A stretch of DNA of 64,000 nt from a virus. The position numbers were made by a program, and so were the translations under genes. Positions 25,083 through 32,249 of this stretch are shown one piece after another. The notes under the pieces were generated by a model. It ran no database searches. It was not told the origin of the DNA and saw only the letters and a program-made list of their open reading frames with translations. The first letter of the stretch is position 1. Each line of letters opens with the position of its first letter. Where the stretch lies: positions 1 through 64,000 of IMG/VR virus record IMGVR_UViG_3300027969_003137; one strand, 5' to 3'.

Positions 25083-25593
25083 TTCAAATAAGATATATTT
25101 TATAACTTCACCGTTAGGACAATATAATGTCTGGTGTTTGGACAAGCTCAAAACACTGTTTCATTACGATGATAATAATAAGATTTATTTTAGATTCGGC
25201 TCGTTATCAAGACTAGACCTAGAACTGATGTACGATCACTATGATCGAATATCATTGATCATCAACGATCAAATTTCCAATTTTCATAATACAAACTTTT
25301 TTTATTATGGTTGGGAAATTTTGCCGTGTTTAGATGAACTCTACAGAGATTTTCCGGGGTCTGAATTTTTATTAGTCGTTAATAATTTAGATGATGATTC
25401 ATTTCAACTTGCAGCAAACAAAAAAAAGGGCAAGTTAAAAGATCCTGCATTTGTAGCTGCTGCCGAAGCAAATCAAAAGACAGCAATTAAAAATTTCATC
25501 AAGGGTAAAATTTACACAGATCGAGTTCGAGAGAGAAAATCTGAAAATGGGGCTGTTGAAAGATCTATTACTACCTACTATTTAAAAAATTAA
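25075..25593 (+). CDS. hypothetical protein
   Basis: 172 residues when started at ATG 25075, which lies inside the end of the preceding gene (8-nt overlap); an AAAGGAAACAAAG ribosome-binding site precedes it. MINSNKIYFITSPLGQYNVW followed by charged, Tyr/Phe-rich sequence; a basic segment KKKGKLKDPAFV at about 115. No recognised motif; no counterpart in the left cassette half. Its position between a P-loop transferase and an amidohydrolase implies a pathway role. Confidence 0.6.
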   Translation: MINSNKIYFITSPLGQYNVWCLDKLKTLFHYDDNNKIYFRFGSLSRLDLELMYDHYDRISLIINDQISNFHNTNFFYYGWEILPCLDELYRDFPGSEFLLVVNNLDDDSFQLAANKKKGKLKDPAFVAAAEANQKTAIKNFIKGKIYTDRVRERKSENGAVERSITTYYLKN

Positions 25594-25594
25594 T

Positions 25595-26500
25595 ATGTAT
25601 CAAGACAAACTAATAGATGCCATGGCTCAAATTTATTTTAATATTAAAGATGAAGTATTTGAATCATATCTCGAAAGTTCTGGAATAGATTATATTGCAA
25701 TATCAGCTGGCATACCCGGCGGAAAAGATTGTTCGTTAAGATTAAAACAAAAATTCAACAGTAGAATACTGTTAGGAACTAGTAAACGATTTGACCAACG
25801 GGATGACTTTGATCCTCAATACATCAACACAATTATACAAGAACTCAAAGACCCGTCCTATCGATATATAGGCGAGTTGCATTTTACTCATGCCGACAAA
25901 GAAGATGGCGAAATAAATGATGAACTTGAAAGGCGTGTTAGTGCAGTATCGCCTAATACTAAAAAATTATTAGATCATATTTCTGCATATCAAGTACCTG
26001 TTTTTTTTCATTGGGAAGTGTTTCATTGGGAAAGAGATTGGCCAGAGATTAGTAAAATGTTAAAGTCTTATCCTAATTTAAAATTTGTTTGGCCGCACTG
26101 CGGGTTTGCTACCGTTGACCAAATAGATAAAGTACTATCAGAACATCCAAATGTTTATGCTACACTAAGTAAACGAGAATTAAAAAGATGGAAGAACTTG
26201 TGGATAGGACCCGATAATACAGATCTTGGGGGGTTTCAGATAGTTAATTCCGAATGGTGGGATAAAGTAGATAGTAATTCTATAGTAGACGACCATAACA
26301 AGATTAGACAAGAATGGGTCACACTAATTGATAAATTTCAAGATCGATTTTTATTTGCCACTGATGCCCATAAAACTTTAAGATGGAACAGCTACAACAA
26401 TATTGTGTTATGTTGGAGAAACATTCTTGGACAACTAGATGCAGATTTAGCCAAAAAAATATCCTATACCAATGCTGCAAAGCTATATAAGATATCATAA
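25595..26500 (+). CDS. amidohydrolase-2-like (TIM-barrel) metal-dependent hydrolase
   Basis: 301 residues. YQVPVFFHWEVFHWERDWPE gives a His-Trp-Glu strand, LKFVWPHCGFATVDQIDKVL the metal-binding His on a barrel strand, and RFLFATDAHKTLRWNSYNNI the catalytic Asp near the C-terminus with NAAKLYKI as the usual last helix. Pattern of amidohydrolase family 2 (decarboxylases, lactonases, amidases). Substrate unknown. Sits in the right cassette half exactly between A2 and B2, opposite the 2OG and methyltransferase genes of the left half. Confidence 0.7.
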   Translation: MYQDKLIDAMAQIYFNIKDEVFESYLESSGIDYIAISAGIPGGKDCSLRLKQKFNSRILLGTSKRFDQRDDFDPQYINTIIQELKDPSYRYIGELHFTHADKEDGEINDELERRVSAVSPNTKKLLDHISAYQVPVFFHWEVFHWERDWPEISKMLKSYPNLKFVWPHCGFATVDQIDKVLSEHPNVYATLSKRELKRWKNLWIGPDNTDLGGFQIVNSEWWDKVDSNSIVDDHNKIRQEWVTLIDKFQDRFLFATDAHKTLRWNSYNNIVLCWRNILGQLDADLAKKISYTNAAKLYKIS

Positions 26501-26509
26501 AGGAATAGC

Positions 26510-27244
26510 GTGACAAAGGCCAAAGTAAAAAGAATATTTGTGTGCGGTCCTCCGGGAGGCATGTTCTCAACCATAGATCGATACCTGCGTGTGGGATTGC
26601 TTCAACATGTTGACAATTCTGATATAACGCCCCAGAGATTCTGGGGCGGACATATTGGTGCTTACTGGCACCCGGGCAACGAACCTAGTTGGGACTGGAT
26701 ATTAAACTTCGGCGAATATGATCGAGATCACATAATAGAAACACTAGACAGTGCATATTCAAACCCAATACCCGATGCCAGCGAAAAAGAATTCATCATA
26801 CGAACACACAAAAGCCATTTCTGGGCCTTGCATTATGACAAAATTATAGAGTTATTTCCCGAAGCAGACATAATTACAACAATTATAGAACCGCATGTTG
26901 CTTTTATATGGTGGGAACTATGTGGTGGCCACGACACTGTACATAATAATTACAAATTTTTTCATAGGAACTATGAGGCTATCTGGCAAGAAATAAATGT
27001 ACAAACTACGGCAACAAAGAAATTTGTTGAAAAATATAATATTACTCCTGTCTATTATGATATGGATTTTCTTACAAAAAATTATGGGACTATGTCTATA
27101 CATTTAAAAAGAATGGCAGCAGAAGGCATGCGCCATCCGGGCGGATACAATCATTTTTTAGGGGGAATGGCAGATGGTACAGGGTTGAGCGATAATGTGA
27201 AAGTTGCCTTTAAACCGGGATGTCCTAGACAGTTTAATCTATGA
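26510..27244 (+). CDS. sulfotransferase-like protein (copy B2)
   Basis: GTG start at 26510 (AAAGGAAT upstream), 244 residues, equal in length to copy B1. TKAKVKRIFVCGPPGGMFST is P-loop-like; EFIIRTHKSHFWALHYDKI is identical in both copies over 125 nt of DNA; TIIEPHVAFIWWELCGGH replaces CRTPHHKAWIWWQICGG. The second half diverges most (VYYDMDFLTKNYGTMS), suggesting different acceptors. ATGA overlap with C2. Confidence 0.6.
   Translation: MTKAKVKRIFVCGPPGGMFSTIDRYLRVGLLQHVDNSDITPQRFWGGHIGAYWHPGNEPSWDWILNFGEYDRDHIIETLDSAYSNPIPDASEKEFIIRTHKSHFWALHYDKIIELFPEADIITTIIEPHVAFIWWELCGGHDTVHNNYKFFHRNYEAIWQEINVQTTATKKFVEKYNITPVYYDMDFLTKNYGTMSIHLKRMAAEGMRHPGGYNHFLGGMADGTGLSDNVKVAFKPGCPRQFNL
26717..26841 (+). 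repeat. direct repeat, copy 2 (125 nt)
   Basis: Identical to 22680-22804; see copy 1. Confidence 0.9.
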
Positions 27245-27819
27245 GAATGAATTATTGGTTAGGCGGTGGGTACACTGCCCATATTCCTCGTGAAATCTTA
27301 GAAAAAAATGATAATACTATCAATACACCTATATTACCAACAGTTAGTCATCATTCTAGATTTGAATGGATATACAAATATATAGGCGAAAAGAAATCTG
27401 TAATTCCTGCATTAAAATTGATGTTTTATACTACTGATAAAGAAGAGTATAATCTCGGTACACATAGTCTTAATCTAGATGACGGTGATTTCTTTTTTAA
27501 ATATTGTCTACCTCATACTCCGCCTGGATCTAGATTTTGGTTTTTTAAATTGAAAACTGTTAAGTTATATTTAGAAGAATACGAAGACTCTCTAAAGAAT
27601 GTCACAATGACCGATTGGATGGAAGTTAAACGATTAGAAAATCCAAAATTAGCAACTGCCTCTAGAGAGAGGATGGCTGAGCTTATGCTCGAAAGATTGG
27701 ACAAAGTTGCTGATAGATACGGTGCTGGTGAGTGGAAACCGTTTACTCCCAATGACTATTTCGATAATGGGGATCTAAGTGAAACTCCCTTGTTATATCG
27801 ATTGTATACAAAACCTTAA
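27241..27819 (+). CDS. hypothetical protein (copy C2)
   Basis: 192 residues starting MRMNYWLGGG inside an ATGA overlap with B2. Paralogue of C1 at 23204 throughout, with the conserved GSRFWFF core and RLYTKP end. It closes the duplicated cassette. The gap that follows (27820-27879) holds a promoter for the tRNA-like gene. Confidence 0.75.
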   Translation: MRMNYWLGGGYTAHIPREILEKNDNTINTPILPTVSHHSRFEWIYKYIGEKKSVIPALKLMFYTTDKEEYNLGTHSLNLDDGDFFFKYCLPHTPPGSRFWFFKLKTVKLYLEEYEDSLKNVTMTDWMEVKRLENPKLATASRERMAELMLERLDKVADRYGAGEWKPFTPNDYFDNGDLSETPLLYRLYTKP

Positions 27820-27844
27820 AATTTTACATTTGGTAGTCTAGTAC

Positions 27845-27873
27845 TTGCTATTTAATTATAGACCAACTATACT
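27845..27873 (+). promoter_or_regulatory. probable sigma70 promoter of the tRNA-like gene
   Basis: TTGCTA (4 of 6) at 27845-27850, 17-nt spacer, TATACT (5 of 6) at 27868-27873. The predicted start, 7 nt after the -10, is 27880, the first base of the tRNA-like gene. Confidence 0.6.
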
Positions 27874-27879
27874 ATACTT

Positions 27880-27990
27880 GTGGTCGTGAGTGGAATTGGC
27901 AGACCTCCCGCTTGGCCCATAGCCAAGAGTGGGGACGGGACAAAGTCGTAGACAGAGTCTTTGTAGGTTCGAAACCTACCGACCATACCA
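27880..27990 (+). tRNA. unusual 111-nt tRNA-like gene, anticodon unresolved
   Basis: Ends are fully tRNA-like: acceptor GTGGTCG / CGACCAT (one G-T pair), discriminator A with encoded CCA, T-arm GTAGG-TTCGAAA-CCTAC (5 bp), and a D-loop ATTGGCAGA with the GG pair. The middle is about 24 nt too long even for a class II tRNA. Two readings compete: a stem CTTGG/CCAAG with a 7-nt loop CCCATAG (anticodon CAT, but C at position 33), or a stem TCCCG/CGGGA with a 25-nt loop beginning CTTGG (U33, anticodon TGG). A further stem CAAAG/CTTTG (27941-27963) looks like a long variable arm. Confidence 0.6.
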
Positions 27991-28053
27991 GTTTTAAGCC
28001 CCTACAAGCAAGGTGGCTTATAAGTATTAGAACATAACTATAAGGAAACAATT

Positions 28054-28245
28054 ATGTCAACAACAGTAGAACAACTAAAAGCAGACTTCGAAGCATTCTT
28101 AGCAGAGGACGCAAAATTCACAGCTGGCAACGGTGCAGCAGGAACTCGTGCTCGCAAAGCTCTTCAAGAAGTTGCCAAGGGTGTTAAAGCTCGTCGCAAC
28201 GAAATCACAGAAGAAAAGAACGCTCGCAAAGAAGCCAAGGCCTAA
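28054..28245 (+). CDS. small histone H1/Hc1-like protein
   Basis: 63 residues, with AAGGAAACA ribosome-binding site. N-terminal helix VEQLKADFEAFLAEDAKFTA then GNGAAGTRARKALQEVAKGV and a Lys/Arg/Ala tail (KNARKEAKA). The Gly-Asn-x-Ala-Ala-Gly-Thr-Arg-Ala-Arg segment resembles bacterial/phage Hc1-like histone proteins that bind DNA; whether it does here is not shown. Located right after the tRNA-like gene and 4 nt upstream of the next gene. A strong ribosome-binding site and small size suggest high expression. Confidence 0.65.
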   Translation: MSTTVEQLKADFEAFLAEDAKFTAGNGAAGTRARKALQEVAKGVKARRNEITEEKNARKEAKA

Positions 28246-28249
28246 TAAA

Positions 28250-28756
28250 ATGAGCGATCAAGATTCTATAGTAGATCTTGGTGAAGACAGTGCCACTGCC
28301 ACAATTGATTGGGGTGGCACTGATACCATTACTCTTAGCCCAGGTACGTACGGAGTTGATTTAAGTAGCATGAGTACTATCACCCTACCAAGTCCTAGTA
28401 CTACTTTTACTTACAGCGGAATGGGTGCAACTGTTGGTGGCATTACTACTATTAATAATATCAACAGCAATAGTCAATGGACTACAGGAACAACAGGTTA
28501 TGCATATAACAATACTCTTACTCCTAACACAGTCAATATCAGTACCACAGGTATTGAAATGGCTGCTGGGACCGATATTACTGTTGGTGGGCAGAGTTTA
28601 AAAGAGTTCATGAAGAAGATGGAACAGAGACTTGCTATACTAGTACCTGATCCTGCAAAACTTGAAAAGTTTGAAGCACTTAAGAAAGCCTATGAACATT
28701 ACAAGACCATGGAAAGTCTTTGTTTCGATGAACCAATTGAAGAACCCGAGCAGTAA
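28250..28756 (+). CDS. phage structural-type protein (168 aa)
   Basis: Start at ATG 28250, 4 nt after the upstream stop. N-terminal part is Ser/Thr/Gly-rich beta (DLGEDSATATIDWGGTDTI, TYSGMGATVGG) with repeated NTV/NNI motifs; the C-terminal part from about residue 125 is helical (LKEFMKKMEQRLAILVPDPA) then charged and acidic (EEPEQ). Two-part build fits a virion or neck/fibre accessory protein as seen in T4-like viruses of picocyanobacteria, though I cannot name it. Confidence 0.55.
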   Translation: MSDQDSIVDLGEDSATATIDWGGTDTITLSPGTYGVDLSSMSTITLPSPSTTFTYSGMGATVGGITTINNINSNSQWTTGTTGYAYNNTLTPNTVNISTTGIEMAAGTDITVGGQSLKEFMKKMEQRLAILVPDPAKLEKFEALKKAYEHYKTMESLCFDEPIEEPEQ

Positions 28757-28762
28757 ATACAA

Positions 28763-29428
28763 ATGAATGTTAAACTTTTATCATACAGCCAACCCGCAGT
28801 CGAATTTCGAGATATGGGCATCGAAGATGCGCAGGAACTCATTGCGTATTGCGCCCGTGTCAGCAATCCTGCCAATCAACTCAACACAGACACATCCGAA
28901 AAACTCATCAGATACTTGGTCAAGCACCAACACTGGAGCCCACTTGAAATGGTCTCCGCCTGTATCGAAATCACCACCACCCGAGATATTGCCCGACAGA
29001 TCCTTAGACACAGAAGTTTCTCATTCCAAGAGTTCAGTCAGCGATATGCTGACCCTACTAAAGACCTGTCGTTTGTATGTAGAGAAGCACGGCTCCAAGA
29101 TCCAAAAAACAGACAGAACAGCGTCCCAGTCGATGATCAACTCTTACAAAATGAATGGTATCGTGCTCAACAACGAGTTATCTATGCTGCCAAACGAGAA
29201 TACGAATGGGCCATTGCCAACGGCATAGCCAAGGAACAGGCTCGTGCTGTGCTGCCGGAAGGTCTTACAGAAAGTCGCCTGTATATGAATGGCACACTGC
29301 GTTCATGGGTACACTTCATTGAACTACGTTCGGCCAATGGCACACAACTAGAGCATCAGGAAGTTGCTAAGGCCTGTGCCAAAGTAATTGCAGAAATATT
29401 TCCATTGGCAGAAAGTCTTGTCAAATGA
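28763..29428 (+). CDS. thyX: flavin-dependent thymidylate synthase ThyX
   Basis: 221 residues. The ThyX signature RHRSFSFQEFSQRY (residues 82-95) matches RHRxxSxxExSxRY, and RSANGTQLEHQEVAKAC near residue 190 is the usual C-terminal dUMP/FAD-binding helix. ThyX converts dUMP to dTMP using FAD, NADPH and methylenetetrahydrofolate, supplying dTTP for phage DNA. Length is typical. The coding sequence is visibly richer in G+C than its neighbours (long runs of C-rich codons around 28900-29010), hinting at later acquisition. ATGA overlap with next gene. Confidence 0.95.
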   Translation: MNVKLLSYSQPAVEFRDMGIEDAQELIAYCARVSNPANQLNTDTSEKLIRYLVKHQHWSPLEMVSACIEITTTRDIARQILRHRSFSFQEFSQRYADPTKDLSFVCREARLQDPKNRQNSVPVDDQLLQNEWYRAQQRVIYAAKREYEWAIANGIAKEQARAVLPEGLTESRLYMNGTLRSWVHFIELRSANGTQLEHQEVAKACAKVIAEIFPLAESLVK

Positions 29429-29808
29429 AAGAAAAGATTGATCAGTTTTGCAAAAACTACGAAATTCAAATCGTAGATGATCAAAAACGTAGGGCCAGAT
29501 ATCACCCTCCTAAGTATTTTACAGATCCCTCTCGAGCAGACATTGTAAGTAAAGATTTTGTAGAATATGAAACAGAAAAAGTCTTTACCGTTCAAATACC
29601 CGAAAGCCGCTTTCGTGCTCTTGTAGAAATGGAGCAGAGATTTTTTGGCAATCACACGCACGGTTATAGCGATGCTGATATGTTTTCCATGCTGATGGAA
29701 AAGGAACGTGAGGAAAGTTGGTATCGGCAGTCAAATCAAGCTGTACAAAAAGCCTACGAACAATATTCAATCATGCTCAATCTAGTAGGATATCAAAGGA
29801 AGATATGA
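29425..29808 (+). CDS. conserved phage hypothetical protein
   Basis: 127 residues with ATGA overlaps on both sides. Highly charged, begins MKEKIDQFCKNYEIQIVDDQ; the middle PPKYFTDPSRADIVSKDFVE then ETEKVFTVQIPESRFRALVE and a helical C-terminus (DMFSMLMEKEREESWYRQ). No Cys-pair, signal or membrane segment. Probable cytoplasmic accessory of the nucleotide/regulation region; function unknown. Confidence 0.65.
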   Translation: MKEKIDQFCKNYEIQIVDDQKRRARYHPPKYFTDPSRADIVSKDFVEYETEKVFTVQIPESRFRALVEMEQRFFGNHTHGYSDADMFSMLMEKEREESWYRQSNQAVQKAYEQYSIMLNLVGYQRKI

Positions 29809-30158
29809 ACGAAATACAGATATTATCAGGATGTTTGGCATTTTTAGTATTATGTGGAGCAGTTTATCGACATATCGGATTTGATAAAATGAGAGAATGC
29901 TACGGCATTTGGTTTACAAAGACGTACTGGACAGACTACAATACCGTAGAATTTGCCAGTTGGACCGCTAAAGCCTGCATCATTATTCCCGGATTAATTT
30001 TTGGAATTAGTATTTGGTGGTTGTATTTCTTTACCTTGGCAACAAGTCTAACACTTATCTGGGCCAGTGAAAAGAAACTACTGCCAACACTCGTAGGATT
30101 TAACACCATTTGGGTTTGGATCAGCTGCATGGTTTTGGCACAAAATCTTGTGAAATAA
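29805..30158 (+). CDS. small inner-membrane protein (117 aa)
   Basis: Start at ATG 29805 inside the overlap with the preceding gene; a longer reading frame upstream has no ribosome-binding site. Four likely hydrophobic segments: ILSGCLAFLVLCGAV (6-20), KACIIIPGLIFGISIWW (about 56-72), FFTLATSLTLIWA (about 75-87) and LVGFNTIWVWISCMVLAQ (about 96-113). Short charged ends. Phage-encoded membrane proteins of this size commonly affect superinfection or host envelope; the role here is unknown. Confidence 0.6.
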   Translation: MNEIQILSGCLAFLVLCGAVYRHIGFDKMRECYGIWFTKTYWTDYNTVEFASWTAKACIIIPGLIFGISIWWLYFFTLATSLTLIWASEKKLLPTLVGFNTIWVWISCMVLAQNLVK

Positions 30159-30180
30159 AACGATTCAAAAAAGATTCTTA

Positions 30181-30209
30181 TTGACAGGTTTCTAGAAAGA
30201 TAGTATAAT
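30181..30209 (+). promoter_or_regulatory. consensus sigma70 promoter
   Basis: TTGACA at 30181-30186, 17-nt spacer, TATAAT at 30204-30209; both hexamers perfect. Predicted start near 30216, 24 nt before ATG 30240. Confidence 0.85.
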
Positions 30210-30239
30210 TAAGTTGTTCAACAGAGAAAACACACTATT

Positions 30240-31079
30240 ATGGCACATCACACAAACTACTGGTCATGCACTCCTTTTGCAGATTGGCTCCGCGGCACTA
30301 AAAAACTCAGTGCGGGCACCAGCGAGGAATGGGACGATTGGACCACTGCGGCTCAGATGAAGCACAATTTTCGTTACTGGCTAGCTGAAGAGGCCCTAGG
30401 CTATATCCAGGATTTTGTCACTTGGCCTGTTAGAAAGATCTACGATGTTAAGTATTACATCAATAACCGTTGGATTACTCGTACTCACTCTCTTACCGCC
30501 CATGCTCGTGATATCAAGCCTGGCGCTTGGTGTGATGTTGGCAATCGGTTCCTGCCATGCCTATTTAATGAGTTGGTGGATTTTGTCGAAGTCGAATCCG
30601 CATGGTCGCACATTGCCTGGGGAGATAAGGAAGCTCGTGCAAAGTATGATCCTCCCTTTTACGCTACTGGTTGGTGGCGCTGGCGCACTTGGCGTTGCCC
30701 TCAAGCAGGTATCGATCATCTTGACTGGGCAATGACACTGACTAATACCGACTGGTGTGGTCCAGAGCATCCAGACTACGGCAAGCCAACTGGTCAAGCC
30801 ATCCGTGCAAAAGAAATCAAAGAACTTTATGTATGGTGGACCACTACCTATCGTGCTCGTCCTGATCCCTACGATGCCAGTGGCTGGACTGCGGCCTGTG
30901 AAGCACAGCGAGAAGCCAATGGTGGAAAGTTAAGTTTTAGCACCCCTAAAGATCCTGTACTTAAAAAAGCCAGCGATAAGGCTCATAAGTTGCTTCAAAA
31001 GATTGAAGAGGGTTATGAAAAAGAAGATGAAGCTATGATGATTCGACTGATCAAAGCTCGTGACAGCCTATGGACTTAA
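30240..31079 (+). CDS. conserved phage protein, Trp-rich (279 aa)
   Basis: 279 residues, unusually rich in Trp (more than 15), with WWRWRTWRCPQAGIDHLDWA (about 140-160) as the densest region and a charged helical C-terminus. No P-loop, zinc or membrane signature. I recognise the general look of hypothetical proteins conserved in T4-like cyanophages, but give no function. It is driven by its own perfect sigma70 promoter, so it is probably an early gene. AACAGAGAAAA precedes ATG with no strong ribosome-binding site. Confidence 0.7.
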   Translation: MAHHTNYWSCTPFADWLRGTKKLSAGTSEEWDDWTTAAQMKHNFRYWLAEEALGYIQDFVTWPVRKIYDVKYYINNRWITRTHSLTAHARDIKPGAWCDVGNRFLPCLFNELVDFVEVESAWSHIAWGDKEARAKYDPPFYATGWWRWRTWRCPQAGIDHLDWAMTLTNTDWCGPEHPDYGKPTGQAIRAKEIKELYVWWTTTYRARPDPYDASGWTAACEAQREANGGKLSFSTPKDPVLKKASDKAHKLLQKIEEGYEKEDEAMMIRLIKARDSLWT

Positions 31080-31228
31080 ACCTAAACTATTGTGATTGCG
31101 AGAATAAAAAATTATACTCGCAAGAGTATGACGCTTACTATTGCAAGTCTTGCGATAAATGGTTAGAGGATAAATGTGATGACCCAACGTGTGAATATTG
31201 TACCAACCGACCACAGACACCAGTCTAG
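31070..31228 (+). CDS. small Cys-rich zinc-ribbon-like protein (52 aa)
   Basis: ATG 31070 overlaps the end of the upstream gene by 10 nt; stop at 31226-31228. The 52-residue product has seven Cys in pairs: YCDC, YYCKSC, KCDDPTCEYC, the spacing of two CxxC-type zinc knuckles. The pattern is unlikely by chance in a random short frame. It overlaps the next start by 50 nt. Role unknown; phage zinc-ribbon miniproteins often bind host RNA polymerase or DNA. Confidence 0.6.
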   Translation: MDLNLNYCDCENKKLYSQEYDAYYCKSCDKWLEDKCDDPTCEYCTNRPQTPV

Positions 31229-31379
31229 CCCTTTTAGACGATGGGTCAACGAACTTTGGATGGAGAATCGAGAAGAACGGTTGCTCTATGGCGAAGAACC
31301 TGCTACAATAAATCAGTATTGGGAACGATACAAATTTTGGCTCAAACGAGAATACAAACATCAACGAGATAAAGCATGA
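31179..31379 (+). CDS. hypothetical protein (66 aa)
   Basis: Start at ATG 31179, with AGAGGAT ribosome-binding site; a GTG directly before is an alternative. Basic and aromatic: SPFRRWVNELWMENREERLL, then YWERYKFWLKREYKHQRD. No known motif. Overlaps the Cys-rich gene by 50 nt upstream and the next gene by ATGA downstream. Confidence 0.55.
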   Translation: MTQRVNIVPTDHRHQSSPFRRWVNELWMENREERLLYGEEPATINQYWERYKFWLKREYKHQRDKA

Positions 31380-31705
31380 AAGCACAGACACCTGCTGAGG
31401 GAATTTTAAAGACCAACGACTGGGGAGACAGTCGTGCCTATCATGTAGTATGCGAGTGTGGCAGTCCAGACTGTTCTCATAACCTATGGGTCGAGGCAGA
31501 CGACACCGGCGTGGCTGTAATAGTCTACACAACCGTTCGGTCTAACTTTTGGTCTAAGCGTCGGTGGACTCACCTTTGGACCTTGCTCACCAAAGGCTAT
31601 GTAGACTTTGAAGGCAGTATTCATCTAAAAGAACAAACAGCATTAAACTACGCAGAAACTCTCAAATTGGCAATCAAAGATGTTAAAGATTTCAAAAAGC
31701 CCTAA
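31376..31705 (+). CDS. hypothetical protein (109 aa)
   Basis: ATGA-coupled to the gene before it. CECGSPDCSHNLWVEADDTG has C-x-C-x4-C and a following His, a possible zinc site at residues 22-30; the rest is SKRRWTHLWTLLTKGYVDFE and a basic helical end. Length and Cys spacing fit a small zinc-containing phage regulator; not recognised. Confidence 0.6.
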   Translation: MKAQTPAEGILKTNDWGDSRAYHVVCECGSPDCSHNLWVEADDTGVAVIVYTTVRSNFWSKRRWTHLWTLLTKGYVDFEGSIHLKEQTALNYAETLKLAIKDVKDFKKP

Positions 31706-31709
31706 CCGA

Positions 31710-32228
31710 ATGACCTTTCAACAAGAACGTTCTGAAAAGCGATTGGAAGATCCCGCTATCACTGAAGAACAACGAGTCAACGCACAGGCCTATGTTGACA
31801 TGTGGGCCGATTGGCGGGCCGAAGCCGATTCACGAGAACTCACCCCCGAGTGGCAGGAAAACAACATGGAGTACGATCTCCGTACCTGCGAACTGATGTT
31901 AAATAAAGTTCGAAGCAGTGATACCTATGCTCAAAACTTATATGCGGCCATGTGCAATAGACAATTTCAAAAATTGGATCTCATGCCTGTTCTCAAAGAC
32001 GAGCGATGGAGTGCCAGTTGGCGTAGTGCCGGTGGAATAATTGCCAATATGCGTGAGGAAGGTGATTACATTGATTGGTACTGCTCTGGCATCGGAGATG
32101 GTCTAGGCAATGGTGATCTAGATGGCACTAAAGGATATGTTCCAGAAAGTGTAGTCACTGATGAAATTCGTGAGGATCTAAAACAATTGGGTTGGATTGT
32201 TTTGGATATAGAAGATGATGACCGTTAA
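31710..32228 (+). CDS. hypothetical protein (172 aa)
   Basis: Start at ATG 31710, 4 nt after the preceding stop. Acidic, helical N-terminal half (QQERSEKRLEDPAITEEQRV), then LDLMPVLKDERWSASWRSAG and a Gly-rich stretch IIANMREEGDYIDWYCSGIG that looks like a ligand-binding loop. No family known to me. The next ribosome-binding site (AAGGAGG) starts at its stop codon. Confidence 0.6.
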   Translation: MTFQQERSEKRLEDPAITEEQRVNAQAYVDMWADWRAEADSRELTPEWQENNMEYDLRTCELMLNKVRSSDTYAQNLYAAMCNRQFQKLDLMPVLKDERWSASWRSAGGIIANMREEGDYIDWYCSGIGDGLGNGDLDGTKGYVPESVVTDEIREDLKQLGWIVLDIEDDDR

Positions 32229-32249
32229 GGAGGTTAGAAAGCAACCAAA

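Noticed and set aside
22680-26841. 125-nt repeats as insertion-sequence ends or long terminal repeats
   Set aside because: They lie inside coding sequences in the same frame, have no inverted ends, target duplication or transposase.
27911-27940. Intron with archaeal-type splice sites in the tRNA-like gene
   Set aside because: The central 18 nt could be read as an intron after position 37, but no bulge-helix-bulge is clear and such introns are not known in bacteriophages; kept only as a finding about an odd tRNA.
28767-29228. 153-aa plus-strand frame inside thyX
   Set aside because: Overlaps the intact ThyX motif in another frame; a by-product of its G+C-rich codons.
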